A DNA stretch of 52,721 bases from contig NZ_JAUSCH010000085.1 of assembly GCF_030651595.1 (NCBI RefSeq), positions 1 to 52,721 of the forward strand, in the 5' to 3' direction. Position numbers and translations under genes: made by a program. Within the stretch, counting starts at the first letter, position 1, and each line of letters starts with the position of its first letter. Below the pieces are notes generated by a model. The model did no database searches. It was not told the DNA's origin and was given only the letters and a program-made list of their open reading frames with translations. Source of the DNA: Candidatus Oleimmundimicrobium sp. Its GTDB lineage: Bacteria > Actinomycetota > Aquicultoria > UBA3085 > Oleimmundimicrobiaceae. Shown piece by piece: positions 9,811 to 19,971 of this stretch.

Positions 9811-10136
9811 TAGCCCTTCCCTTCTTCACTTAAAATATCCATGCCTACTGCTTTTTCAACAATTTTTTTCATTCGTTGGAACCCTACTCCTTGACCACCC
9901 TTGGCAGGAGGAATAATTAATACAGCCGGGGTGAATTTATCTGCAAATTCGATTAACAAATCCTCAATCTCTCGATAAATCTCTTCAGTTACCATAATCA
10001 CAGTGTAATTGCTATCTTTTACTTCAGACCATATGTTTCGAGCTTCCCGAGGTTCAGTAACCGGATAAGCATCAAAACCTAATGCTTGAAATCCTAAAAC
10101 TGAAGTTTTATCGCCAATCAACGCCACTTTAGACAT
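9810..10136 (-). CDS. atpF: V/A-type ATPase subunit F
   Basis: A 108-residue protein opening [16 protein letters not shown], the conserved start of subunit F, with a Rossmann-like alpha/beta fold and the [16 protein letters not shown] block. It binds the lower part of subunit D in the rotor and regulates coupling. A longer open frame extends upstream, but the conserved N-terminus and the purine-rich site ahead of this ATG fix the start here. It overlaps the end of the subunit C gene by eight bases and touches subunit A. Confidence 0.92.
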   Translation of the reverse strand: MSKVALIGDKTSVLGFQALGFDAYPVTEPREARNIWSEVKDSNYTVIMVTEEIYREIEDLLIEFADKFTPAVLIIPPAKGGQGVGFQRMKKIVEKAVGMDILSEEGKG

Positions 10137-11139
10137 ATTGTACACGAACTCTCTCTTTAATAGTTTGAGCGGAAAGCCCACTAAGCTTCCCAATTAAAAT
10201 AATCCTTAATGATTTAACTTCATTTTCCTTAGCCATTATATAGCTTATTAATGGCTCCAACCCGACCGGAATATATTTGACCGGTTGTATATAATGAATC
10301 AAAAAGTCATCTACTTTTTTATCAAAAAGGTCCAGGTTAAACTCTTGCCCAACCATACTCTCTTGAAGTATCGCAGCATAAGGCGTTTCTTTTAACTTAT
10401 CCGCCACAATACTTAAAGTATCATGGTAGATTGAAACTAATTTTTCCTTTTCCAAGTAACCTTTATTCAAAAAAGCATCTTCTATAAATTTTGGCTCTCT
10501 ATTTAAGATTTTTGCTCTCAAAAAAACTTTCAAGTTTACCAGATCAATTAAACTTCGAACAAAACCTATAAAAAACTTGTTCTTTTGTTTTCTTGCTACC
10601 TCATAAAGGTATCTGTATAAGGCCTTATCTAAAACTATATCAATTTGTTGAAAATCCCTGTCTTGTTCAAACCTTTCCATGGCTTCATATAAGGCGGATC
10701 TATACGGTTCAATAATTTCTTCGAGTTCACTTTCCTCAATTGCCTTTTTGATTTTCTCAATCTCTAACATGCCAAGTTTTGACCATATTCGCTCAATGGG
10801 CTTCCCCTCATATTTTGCTTTAAGCAAAACTTTCAAATTATGGAAATCGTAACGAGACCGGAAATAAGACAGTATTTGTTTATCGGGATACACTTCTTCT
10901 AAAAATTCATAAAGAACCGCAAGATAATTATCTAAGGATTCTTCAACATCCTCCGGAGTTTTTGCCTCTTGAAAAAAGTTAGCATAGTCCGTCTCGGCAA
11001 GAATTCGCTTTTGGTCAGCAAAATCATCTGCGTTAATCAATCTGTCTAAGCGATTTGACCCCAGCATCTTCGTCTCGCGAACTTTGATTCTTCCCACAGC
11101 AAATCCATACTTTAACGGATCTCTTAAAGCGTTCAACAA
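10129..11139 (-). CDS. atpC: V/A-type ATPase subunit C (rotor socket)
   Basis: A 336-residue all-helical protein of the subunit C/d family. It sits on the c-ring as a socket that receives the D-F shaft. Family features include the RIKVRETKMLG start region, the YDFHNLKVLLKAKYEG block repeated in diverged form (DLVNLKVFLRAKIL) and the C-terminal REIRILRIILIGK-like segment (here EVKSLRIILIGKL). The start is a TTG after GAAGGAG in the last codons of subunit E; a second TTG follows immediately, so the exact first residue is uncertain. Confidence 0.9.
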   Translation of the reverse strand: MLNALRDPLKYGFAVGRIKVRETKMLGSNRLDRLINADDFADQKRILAETDYANFFQEAKTPEDVEESLDNYLAVLYEFLEEVYPDKQILSYFRSRYDFHNLKVLLKAKYEGKPIERIWSKLGMLEIEKIKKAIEESELEEIIEPYRSALYEAMERFEQDRDFQQIDIVLDKALYRYLYEVARKQKNKFFIGFVRSLIDLVNLKVFLRAKILNREPKFIEDAFLNKGYLEKEKLVSIYHDTLSIVADKLKETPYAAILQESMVGQEFNLDLFDKKVDDFLIHYIQPVKYIPVGLEPLISYIMAKENEVKSLRIILIGKLSGLSAQTIKERVRVQYV

Positions 11140-11148
11140 ATCTGCTAC

Positions 11149-11754
11149 TCACTCCTTCGGTTTAAATAAAATACCGGCAATTTTTGGTTCTAAACTTTCT
11201 CGGACCATTTCAATTAAAGCCGAGAAAGAGTTGTTGAATTCAACCTTGCCTTTTTTGAGAATAAAGCCGCCCTCTATATCCCTTGTTTCTTTGGAAAATA
11301 CAAGTTCACCTTTTTTCCCTTGAGTTTTAAGAGCGACGTTTATCTCGTTAATAAAATTATTCCCAACCTTCTTTTTGTCAACAGAAGATAAAATTAGCTC
11401 TTCATCTCCTTCAGTTACAGCCCTAAGAATCATTTTCTTTATTAAGTCACAATATTTATCATCAGGAAGAGATTTGAGCTGTTTAAGCGCTTCGTTAAAA
11501 ACATCATCCATCACAGCCCTCTTTTGAGAAAGCACCGTGTTTCTCGCTTCCAATCTTGCAAGCGAAACCACTCTTTTTTCTTCCTTTTTTGCTTCATCTT
11601 TCGCTTCAGCGAGGGCGTTTGCCTTTGCAGACTTGGCTTTTGCTTTCACTTCATCCATAATAGAATAGGCCTTAGCCCTCGCTTCACTTTCAATATCAGC
11701 AGCATTTTTTTTTGCATCGTTAATTATACGGTTAATTATGTCTTCAAGCGCCAT
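11149..11754 (-). CDS. atpE: V/A-type ATPase subunit E (peripheral stalk)
   Basis: A 201-residue subunit E. The N-terminal half is an alanine- and lysine-rich coiled coil (about 5-95) and the C-terminal half is a compact alpha/beta domain that docks on the head. It pairs with the small coiled-coil subunit encoded first in this operon to form the stator stalk. The ATG at 11752-11754 is chosen because AGGGTG precedes it; an in-frame GTG nine bases upstream lies in that site. It ends at a TGA, which is a genuine stop here because the next gene begins directly after it. Confidence 0.9.
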   Translation of the reverse strand: MALEDIINRIINDAKKNAADIESEARAKAYSIMDEVKAKAKSAKANALAEAKDEAKKEEKRVVSLARLEARNTVLSQKRAVMDDVFNEALKQLKSLPDDKYCDLIKKMILRAVTEGDEELILSSVDKKKVGNNFINEINVALKTQGKKGELVFSKETRDIEGGFILKKGKVEFNNSFSALIEMVRESLEPKIAGILFKPKE

Positions 11755-11781
11755 TTTAAACACCCTATCTAAGATTTACTA

Positions 11782-12276
11782 TTATCCACTTTGGGCTGCC
11801 ATAATTAAAAACAAGGAGACCACCAACGACAAAACAGCGTATGTCTCTACTAGAGCCGAGAGAATCATGCCCTGGCCAGCTGCTTCTCCTCTTTTAGCAA
11901 CCAGGCTTACCCCTGCTGTTGAAACCATGCCCTGAAAAATACCTGATATCAGGCACATAATCATTACAGGCAAGCAACCCAAAAAGATTCTCATACCTTG
12001 AGCAAGAACAATGATTTTGCCATCGCCTCCGAGAAGACCAAAAAATACAACTACTAAAAGACCTGTGATAAAACCATAAATACCTTGAGTGCCCGGAAGA
12101 ATAGATAAAACCAAAAGCCCACCAAACTTATCAGGATCTTCAGCAAGTACCCCGGCCGACATTTTAGCGGCAGATGTTATACCAATACAGGAACCGATAC
12201 CACCAAATATTACTGATAAACTTGCTGCTAAAACAGTCCACTGATATCCGTTAAGCCATAGAAAAGTTTCGTTCAT
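11782..12276 (-). CDS. atpK: V/A-type ATPase subunit K (c-ring proteolipid, Na+-type ligands)
   Basis: A 164-residue membrane protein with four helices made of two fused hairpins. Only the second hairpin has the ion-binding carboxylate (Glu144 in ALVETYAVL). The first has LPGTQGIYGF (Leu60, Thr63, Gln64, Tyr67) and the third helix has SGIFQGM (Gln115). These match the residues that hold Na+ in the Enterococcus hirae NtpK ring, with high similarity across both motifs. I therefore infer Na+ rather than H+ transport. GGGAGGG precedes the ATG. Confidence 0.95.
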   Translation of the reverse strand: MNETFLWLNGYQWTVLAASLSVIFGGIGSCIGITSAAKMSAGVLAEDPDKFGGLLVLSILPGTQGIYGFITGLLVVVFFGLLGGDGKIIVLAQGMRIFLGCLPVMIMCLISGIFQGMVSTAGVSLVAKRGEAAGQGMILSALVETYAVLSLVVSLFLIMAAQSG

Positions 12277-12304
12277 ATGTTTATTCCCTCCCTTCTATCC
12301 AGAA

Positions 12305-14332
12305 TTATCCACAAATCGAAGCATCTTTTGATAACTCCGACTTTTTAAACGCTAAATCCTTCGTCTCAATAGCAAAGGGTTTAAATGGTCTTCCCCCACC
12401 TTCAAAAAATTTGCCAAAAAATTCAACATATTGCAATCTTGCCGGATGGACAAACGCACTTATCAAATTAATTACTAAATTAAAAAGGTGCCCTGCCACA
12501 AGAATTATGGCCATGACAATAAACCCGACGAAGGGAATCATGTCTTTGGCAATACCGCCGATGATATTAATACCCCAACCGATAAGAAAAGTTGCCATAC
12601 CCAAGGCCATCAAACGTGAATATGAAATAGTATCACCAATAAATGAGGTCATTCCGTAAAGACCGTACACGCCGTTGGCTATTCTGCCAAAAATACTCTT
12701 TGCGCCCGGCTCAGTAAACCAAACTATCAAACCAGTGCCAATAACCGCCATCCACTTCGCTACGGGCAACACCGTAAGCAACAAGGCAGGAGACTCGCCA
12801 CTTCCTACCAGCATTTTTATAACAAGAATAGCAACCCCGGGTAAAAATATAAGTTTCCCACCCTCTCTAAAAATACCCTCGGCCAACCGGCCATTTTTGA
12901 TATTATCGTACATCTCAAGAACCACCCCGTAAAGTAGGTGGGTAAACCCCAAAATAAAACAGAAAACCAGGTATTTGACGGGATCTTTCAAGGGTTCTAA
13001 AATTATCATTCTTCTTAAAACTAAAGGCAAAGATTCAACTTCAATGGTAAACCAGCTACCGGTAAGGGCCCCTACAACCATAGACGCTATCCCTCCATAA
13101 ATAAGCAGCAACGAAAAATTCTTCATCATTTCATTAGCCGAAAACTTCTTTATGAGCAACAGACACAAGAGAGTTAAAACCAAACCATAGCCGACATCTC
13201 CTATACATAATCCGAAAAAGACAACAAAAAATGGGGCGAAGTAGGTTGTTGGGTCCAGTTCCCAATATTTGGGGTACCCATAAAGCTTTGTAACAATTTC
13301 GAATGGCGCAAACCATTTATTGTTCTTCAACATCACCGGCGGATTTTCTTCTTCTTTTGGATCAGTAAAAGTTAAGTCAATTTCGTCAGATAGCTTCAAA
13401 GTCTCTTCTTTGAAACGTTTTAAATCCCCTTCTTTAACCCATCCTTCAAGCATAAAAACCTTTTCAGTTTTTGCAAAATTAAGTTGGATTTTAACTCTGT
13501 TCTTCACATTTTCCAGATAATTTTTAAGAATAATCGTATCCGGCTTCAAGGAAACCATGGACTTTGCTTTCTTTATAATGGCTTCTTTTTCTTTCTGAAG
13601 TTGACAAATCTGTTTATCAATCTCAGCCATTTCTTTTTTGGACAAATTGCTAAAATTTTCAAATGAACTTGGCTGAAATCCGTACTTGCTTAAAGTTTGA
13701 TAAACATCATTGGAAATATCTTTCAAAAAAATAATGAGGATATATGCAAATTGAGAATCTTTATTTATTAAATTTAGGGATGATTCGAGGGCAACCTCTT
13801 GCAGTTCTCTCTTTAACTTGTCGAAATTTGCCATAGAAACTTGACCAATCGATAAAATTGTCTTCTTAGTTTCACCGATATCTTCAAATTTTATATCGAG
13901 AGCCAGCCACGGCCTCAGCTCTTCACGAGCAGTTTTCAACTTGCTTAATTTCGTATCTATGGCGCTTATCAGGTTACCAAGATTTTCACACTCTTCATAA
14001 ACTCCTTCTGAATTAATTTTATCCCGAATACATTCAAACTCGGAAAATTTCACTTCAACCTTCTCGCCGGTAAAATTCGAGAGAAAACCACCTTTCTTCT
14101 TCTCAAACCCACTTAAAAACTCTAGGATAAAATTGACTTTAGAGAGCGTTAAATCTACTTCGGTGGAGTCAGGTTTAAATTTCTTAACAATATCTTCTAA
14201 TTCGGTTTCAGACAATTCTTTCCGTAGATTGGCAATATGAAGTACGCCTTTTTTCTGCAAAGTCTCTACCAGCTTTTCCCTGAGCGAGTCATGGCCTATT
14301 AAACAGACTTTCTTAACTTTAATTACAGCCAT
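12305..14332 (-). CDS. atpI: V/A-type ATPase subunit I (membrane stator)
   Basis: A 675-residue subunit I, homologous to the 116-kDa subunit of eukaryotic V-ATPases. The N-terminal half (about 1-350) is a cytoplasmic coiled-coil domain that holds the peripheral stalks. The C-terminal half has about seven or eight membrane helices beginning near the PTYFAPFFVVFFGLCIGDVGYG block, and includes the conserved arginine in ISYSRLMALGMAT needed for ion release from the ring. It follows the small coiled-coil gene after two bases. Length is normal. Confidence 0.95.
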   Translation of the reverse strand: MAVIKVKKVCLIGHDSLREKLVETLQKKGVLHIANLRKELSETELEDIVKKFKPDSTEVDLTLSKVNFILEFLSGFEKKKGGFLSNFTGEKVEVKFSEFECIRDKINSEGVYEECENLGNLISAIDTKLSKLKTAREELRPWLALDIKFEDIGETKKTILSIGQVSMANFDKLKRELQEVALESSLNLINKDSQFAYILIIFLKDISNDVYQTLSKYGFQPSSFENFSNLSKKEMAEIDKQICQLQKEKEAIIKKAKSMVSLKPDTIILKNYLENVKNRVKIQLNFAKTEKVFMLEGWVKEGDLKRFKEETLKLSDEIDLTFTDPKEEENPPVMLKNNKWFAPFEIVTKLYGYPKYWELDPTTYFAPFFVVFFGLCIGDVGYGLVLTLLCLLLIKKFSANEMMKNFSLLLIYGGIASMVVGALTGSWFTIEVESLPLVLRRMIILEPLKDPVKYLVFCFILGFTHLLYGVVLEMYDNIKNGRLAEGIFREGGKLIFLPGVAILVIKMLVGSGESPALLLTVLPVAKWMAVIGTGLIVWFTEPGAKSIFGRIANGVYGLYGMTSFIGDTISYSRLMALGMATFLIGWGINIIGGIAKDMIPFVGFIVMAIILVAGHLFNLVINLISAFVHPARLQYVEFFGKFFEGGGRPFKPFAIETKDLAFKKSELSKDASICG

Positions 14333-14334
14333 CT

Positions 14335-14643
14335 TTAACCAACCAACTCTTCAACCACGACTTTCACTGAAGTATCAAAATTAACTTTTGCCTTCTCATA
14401 AATACCAGATTTTTGCCTCTCAGCTTCAGTTTTGAGCCTCTCTGCCTCTTTTTCGCTCTCTTTTAACATCTTTTCCTTAAGAGCATTGGCTTCAATTTTT
14501 GCTTCCTCTAAGGTTTTTTTAAAAAATCCCTGACTCTCTTGTTTGGCTTTTTCAATAATTTTTTCCGATTTCTGTTTTGCTTCTTCGATAATCTTCAAAG
14601 CTTTAATTTCAGCTTCACGAATTTCTCTTAATCTCTCAGGCAC
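14335..14643 (-). CDS. V/A-type ATPase small coiled-coil subunit (G/H)
   Basis: A 102-residue, highly charged single coiled coil rich in Glu, Lys and Ala, without other domains. Position, size and composition match the small stator subunit (called G in Thermus, H in archaea) that pairs with subunit E. It is the first gene of the operon. The start is GTG, preceded by AAAGGTG at seven bases. An upstream TATAAT lies at 14693-14698 on this strand, but no good -35 box is seen, so I do not call the promoter. Confidence 0.85.
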   Translation of the reverse strand: MPERLREIREAEIKALKIIEEAKQKSEKIIEKAKQESQGFFKKTLEEAKIEANALKEKMLKESEKEAERLKTEAERQKSGIYEKAKVNFDTSVKVVVEELVG

Positions 14644-14827
14644 CTTTATTCACCTTTCTTTTTAGAAAAATCTAAAACTTTACTCACGCTAAATTATAAT
14701 ATCATTATATTAACATAACTTTTACCGGTATAACTTCTTACTAAATTCTACTTTTTAATAAATTTACCTTTATTTTTATCAATCAGATTAATAAAAATAG
14801 TGAAAAATATCACATACCAGAGCTAAT

Positions 14828-14915
14828 TGGTGCCCGAGGTCGGAGTCGAACCGACACGTCCACAAGGGACAACGGATTTTAAGTCCGTTGCGTCTGCCTG
14901 TTCCGCCACTCGGGC
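14828..14915 (-). tRNA. tRNA-Leu (TAA)
   Basis: An 88-base class II tRNA on the reverse strand. The acceptor arms GCCCGAG and CTCGGGC pair fully, the anticodon loop is CTTAAAA (anticodon TAA), a long variable arm is present, and CCA is encoded. Confidence 0.93.
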
Positions 14916-15020
14916 ACTTTCTGTAAAACGAGTTTAATATAACAAAGCAGCTTACTTAATTCAATAAGAAAGTTTGAAATGAAAAATAAAAAAATTGAAA
15001 ATCAAGACCAACAACCCGCA

Positions 15021-15956
15021 TCAACAATCCATTGTAAGAATCAGACCATCTAAAATATCGTGTTCACTTATCAAAACTGTTTTTAAACCAAGAGCTCTTA
15101 TTATCTCTCTTAAGATGACTGTACCCGCAATTATAATATCAGCCCTTTCACTTTCCAGACCAACAAGACGTTTCCGCTCAGAAAGATTTTTGCTTAAAAG
15201 ATAATTTAAAATACGTTCAATTTCTAAAAGTGAAAGTCTTGAACCATGAATCTTTTTAGGACTATAAACCCTCATTTTCTGCGAAATAGCTGACAATGTA
15301 GTTATTGTTCCGGCTAGACCTATGCAAAGTAAATTTTCTCTTTTGTCAATTTCTTTAAAAGATCCCTTTATAATAGAATTAATATAATCTTCAATTAAGT
15401 AAATTTCAGACTCAAGAGGCGGATCATTTTTGATAAACATCTCCGTCAAACGCACGCTACCGATATCTAAACTAAAAAATTTTTCAGCAAAACCGGGCCT
15501 TCCAAAAATAATTTCAGTACTGCCTCCGCCTATATCAATAACTAAAATTGGCTGGTGAACATGGCACAAATCGTACGTGGCTCCAAGAAAAGACAGCTCG
15601 CCCTCTTTCTCACCGGTTAAAACTTCCACCTGAAAACCAACTTTTTTTTCTACTTCATCAATAAAAAGAGAGGCGTTTTTTGCGTCTCTCATTGCACTGG
15701 TCGCAACTACTTTGGTCTCATTTACTCCATAATCTTCAATAAGTCTTTTATATTTATTTAATGTTAAACGGGTGCGTTGAATAGCTGAACTCGATAAAAC
15801 TCGTTTCTCGTTCACTCCCGCACCCAACCTCGTAATTTCGACTCCGCGATAAAGAGTTTTTAGATGATTCCTTTTTTTTTCAGCAATCATCAGACGAGTG
15901 GAATTTGTTCCAATATCAATTGATGCTAATTTTACCGGTCCATTTTTCACATTCAT
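15021..15956 (-). CDS. Ppx/GppA family exopolyphosphatase
   Basis: A 311-residue protein of the ASKHA fold. It has the phosphate 1 motif ASIDIGTNSTRLMIAE near the N-terminus, the catalytic glutamate region TGEKEGELSFLGA, the phosphate 2 motif VIDIGGGSTEIIFG, and the GLAGTITTLSAI block. The family removes terminal phosphates from polyphosphate or pppGpp. It is at the short end of the family, without the C-terminal HD-like domain. The ATG chosen follows GGTGAG and gives a 41-base overlap with the DUF501 gene; a longer frame upstream is not conserved. The DUF501-Ppx pairing is an actinobacterial signature. Confidence 0.9.
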   Translation of the reverse strand: MNVKNGPVKLASIDIGTNSTRLMIAEKKRNHLKTLYRGVEITRLGAGVNEKRVLSSSAIQRTRLTLNKYKRLIEDYGVNETKVVATSAMRDAKNASLFIDEVEKKVGFQVEVLTGEKEGELSFLGATYDLCHVHQPILVIDIGGGSTEIIFGRPGFAEKFFSLDIGSVRLTEMFIKNDPPLESEIYLIEDYINSIIKGSFKEIDKRENLLCIGLAGTITTLSAISQKMRVYSPKKIHGSRLSLLEIERILNYLLSKNLSERKRLVGLESERADIIIAGTVILREIIRALGLKTVLISEHDILDGLILTMDC

Positions 15957-16431
15957 TACACTCACCAATTTCACCAATATGTTTATCGACCAATTCCCCG
16001 ACAGGATTGCACCCGGTTGCAAGGTAATGAGCGTAGTGAGCATGCAAGCACTTCAACCAGCTTGAATTAGAAACCCCACCAATGCCTATACCGTCACACT
16101 CAGCCTCTCGAAAACCTATTAAAAATGCTCGCTCCCGGCGGTAATTATCATGTGCCTTCTTTAACTCCAATTTTAAAGAATCATCCTCGTTAAATCGCAT
16201 TTGAAGATATTTTATCCAGCCTTTTCCTTCTAAATTAGAAACTTCCTTAACCAAAAACGGGCACGTCAACCAGAAGATTGTGGGAAAAGGAGTACCATCC
16301 TCTAAAACGGGGGAGGTCAAAATAACCTGAGGATATCCTTTTTTGCAACGCCTTAATACCTTCAATACGCTACGAGGTTTCCGCCCAATCTGTTCTTCAA
16401 TTAGCTTAATATCTTCTCTGCTAACCTTCAT
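15916..16431 (-). CDS. DUF501 domain protein
   Basis: A 171-residue protein matching the actinobacterial DUF501 family. Diagnostic segments are an early IGRKPRSVL, the TFWLTCP-like block (here TIFWLTCPFLV), and RAFLIGFREAECDGIGIGGV, then a histidine-rich KCLHAHYAHYLATGCNPVG. Two late Cys residues (CNEC) follow. The conserved Cys and His residues could hold a metal, but the function of the family is not known. It sits between the FtsB-like gene and ppx, as in Mycobacterium and many other Actinobacteria, which suggests a link with division or cell-wall metabolism. Confidence 0.9.
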   Translation of the reverse strand: MKVSREDIKLIEEQIGRKPRSVLKVLRRCKKGYPQVILTSPVLEDGTPFPTIFWLTCPFLVKEVSNLEGKGWIKYLQMRFNEDDSLKLELKKAHDNYRRERAFLIGFREAECDGIGIGGVSNSSWLKCLHAHYAHYLATGCNPVGELVDKHIGEIGECNECEKWTGKISIN

Positions 16432-16479
16432 ATGTTCACAATTAAAAAAGTGAAAGAAGCACCTGCAATCATGTTTTGG

Positions 16480-16947
16480 TTACCCATTAAAAAAATTCGT
16501 AATGAATTCTAAAATTTGTCGCCAAATCGGCTCCTCTGAATTTTCCTCCTCGTAACTTTCGTCCAATGCCTGAGATGTTTCTTCCTCTCCCTCGTCTTCG
16601 GGAACCACTATATAAGATTCTTCCCCTGGTTTTATTAGACCAAGTTCCCCCCTCGCAACCATTTCCACATTATCATCAGTATTTAAGGCCGATATTTCTT
16701 TTTCTAAAGTTTCATTTTCCTTTTGTATTTTGAATATATCTTCTTGTAACGCAGAAATTTTCCTCTTCTCTACAACCCCTTGAATAATTGGTTGGGATAC
16801 CCAAAAACCTATAACAATCAACAAAACGCAATATAAAAGGAGCTGAGAATTCATCTTAAAACTTTTTCTCTTCTTCCTTCTCAACTCTCTCTTTTTTTTA
16901 TTTTTGGACTTAGTCCAAGATTTTGCCTTGCAGACTTGAGGTCTCAT
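16480..16947 (-). CDS. FtsB/DivIC-like septum formation initiator
   Basis: A 155-residue bitopic membrane protein. A strongly basic cytoplasmic N-terminus (about 1-32) leads into one membrane helix (about 33-52), then a short coiled coil (about 58-92), the MVARGELGLIKPGEESYIVV block typical of the family, and an acidic C-terminal tail. Such proteins act with FtsL and FtsQ at the division septum. GGAAG precedes the ATG. It lies just after pyk in an operon running toward DUF501 and ppx, matching actinobacterial synteny. Confidence 0.88.
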   Translation of the reverse strand: MRPQVCKAKSWTKSKNKKKRELRRKKRKSFKMNSQLLLYCVLLIVIGFWVSQPIIQGVVEKRKISALQEDIFKIQKENETLEKEISALNTDDNVEMVARGELGLIKPGEESYIVVPEDEGEEETSQALDESYEEENSEEPIWRQILEFITNFFNG

Positions 16948-16959
16948 ATTACTTCCTCT

Positions 16960-18372
16960 TTAAACTTTATGAACTTTTATTAAGTTGGTAGTCCCCGGAA
17001 TATTTACAATAACCCCGGCAGTAATAATAATGTCATCGCCCTTTTTAACAAATCCTGCTTTAACTACTTTATTCACGGCCTTCTCAATCATTTCGTCAGT
17101 ATTGCGACCTGGTGTTATATGCAGAGGCGCTACCCCCCATGATAACGTCAGTTGTTTTACGGTTCTATCCTCAGGCGTTACTGCCACTATCTGCTCCGCG
17201 GATCTGTATTTTGACACCCTTCTGGCGGTATTCCCTGATTGCGTTGAAGTTACTATAACTTTTGCTTTCAACGCGCTTGCCAATTCACATGCCGCAAAAC
17301 TGATAGCATCGGTAACATTCTTTTGAGCCCACTTCCTTTTATTTCCAAGTTCATCAACATAATCTATGTAAGATTCTGTTTTTTCAATGATTCTCGTCAT
17401 CATCTTAACTGATTTAACAGGATAATTCCCAATAGCTGTTTCCCCTGAAAGCATCACCGCGTCTGTTTCGTCGAATATGGCATTGGCCACATCGCTTACT
17501 TCCGCTCTGGTTGGGCGCTGATTCTCAATCATAGAATTCAGCATCTGTGTCGCGATAATAACCGGCTTATTCTTTTTTATTGCTTTGGCAATAATCTTTT
17601 TTTGGATGATGGGCACTTCCTCTGGAAACATCTCCACGCCAAGGTCTCCGCGCGCCACCATGATGCCATCGGCAACATCAATAATCTCATTGATTCTTCT
17701 CGCCGCTTCATGTTTTTCTATTTTAGCAATTATAGGTACTTCTTTCCCAAAATCATGCATCAACAATCTCAATTTTTTAATATCATCTGAAGACCTGACA
17801 AAAGACATTGCAACCCAGTCAACTTCATGTTTAAGACCAAAGCTTAAATCCTCAACATCCTTTTCTGTGATGGAGTCTATGCTTATAGAAATATTGGGTA
17901 AGTTGATGCCATTATGAGATGAGAGCTTGCCGCCCCCAATCACTTTAGTTACAACTTCATTTTCTTTTATAAATTTGACTTTCAATTCAATGAGGCCATC
18001 GTTAAGAAAAATGGTATCTCCCGGGGATACATCATTGGGAAGCTCTGAGAAATTTACAAAAACTTTAAACTTATCTCCCCGCATAGGCAAAGTCGTCAAA
18101 GTAAAATCATGACCCGGCTCAAGATTCACACTATCTCCACTAATTTCACCGACTCTTAATTTGGGGCCTGAGAGGTCCAATATTATTCCAATAGGAATGC
18201 CTAAATCATTTGATATTTTCCTTATGATAGAAATATTTCTTGCATGTTCTTTATGACTACCATGAGAAAGATTAAGTCTAGCAACATTCATTCCCGCGCT
18301 AATCAGTTCTTTTAAAGTTTTAACATCTTCGCTTGCCGGGCCTATTGTGCAAACAATCTTGGTACGGCGCAT
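16960..18372 (-). CDS. pyk: Pyruvate kinase
   Basis: A 470-residue pyruvate kinase that converts phosphoenolpyruvate and ADP to pyruvate and ATP. The N-terminus MRRTKIVCTIGPAS and NLSHGSH form the first active-site parts. The MARGDLGVE motif and KPVIIATQMLNSM follow, then the C-terminal allosteric domain ending at TTNLIKVHKV. It lacks the extra phosphohistidine domain found in many Firmicutes enzymes, so it is the basic form. GGAG lies ahead of the ATG. It is 27 bases downstream of enolase, so two consecutive glycolytic steps are probably transcribed together. Confidence 0.97.
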   Translation of the reverse strand: MRRTKIVCTIGPASEDVKTLKELISAGMNVARLNLSHGSHKEHARNISIIRKISNDLGIPIGIILDLSGPKLRVGEISGDSVNLEPGHDFTLTTLPMRGDKFKVFVNFSELPNDVSPGDTIFLNDGLIELKVKFIKENEVVTKVIGGGKLSSHNGINLPNISISIDSITEKDVEDLSFGLKHEVDWVAMSFVRSSDDIKKLRLLMHDFGKEVPIIAKIEKHEAARRINEIIDVADGIMVARGDLGVEMFPEEVPIIQKKIIAKAIKKNKPVIIATQMLNSMIENQRPTRAEVSDVANAIFDETDAVMLSGETAIGNYPVKSVKMMTRIIEKTESYIDYVDELGNKRKWAQKNVTDAISFAACELASALKAKVIVTSTQSGNTARRVSKYRSAEQIVAVTPEDRTVKQLTLSWGVAPLHITPGRNTDEMIEKAVNKVVKAGFVKKGDDIIITAGVIVNIPGTTNLIKVHKV

Positions 18373-18399
18373 GCGTTTCTCCTTTATTGGAGCAAAATT

Positions 18400-19701
<1,302 letters not shown>

Positions 19702-19739
19702 TTAATCATTAGTTGAATCAAAAGTAAGTTAAAGTGAAG

Positions 19740-19971
19740 AATTAAAATATAAAAATGAAAAACTATATAAAAAAATTTAAAACGAAAAGCTTTAAAACAT
19801 TTTTAGTTTTTCATTACCATGCCTATTGTGCCTATCGGCAGACAGGTCATTTTTCATTTTTCGCTCTCCACTTTTCATTTCTAACTTTACCCTTTCCCCG
19901 TTACCCTATACTCTCAATTCTTGACTTTTAACTTTCTCATACGCCATATTCCATATTCTATACTCTGTATT
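19740..19971. repeat. Low-complexity intergenic tract with a degenerate GCCTGCC-type element
   Basis: The tract is made of short AT-rich word-like motifs (CTTTTAACTTT, ACGCCATATTCCATATTCTATAC, TTTTCATTTTTC) that recur in degraded form elsewhere in the window. It includes TGCCTATCGGCAGACAGGT at 19829-19847, a member of the GC-rich repeat family. No gene is seen. Confidence 0.5.

Noticed and set aside
11149-11151. TGA at the end of V-ATPase subunit E as another selenocysteine
   Set aside because: The protein is complete at this point and the next gene begins at once; no family member extends further.
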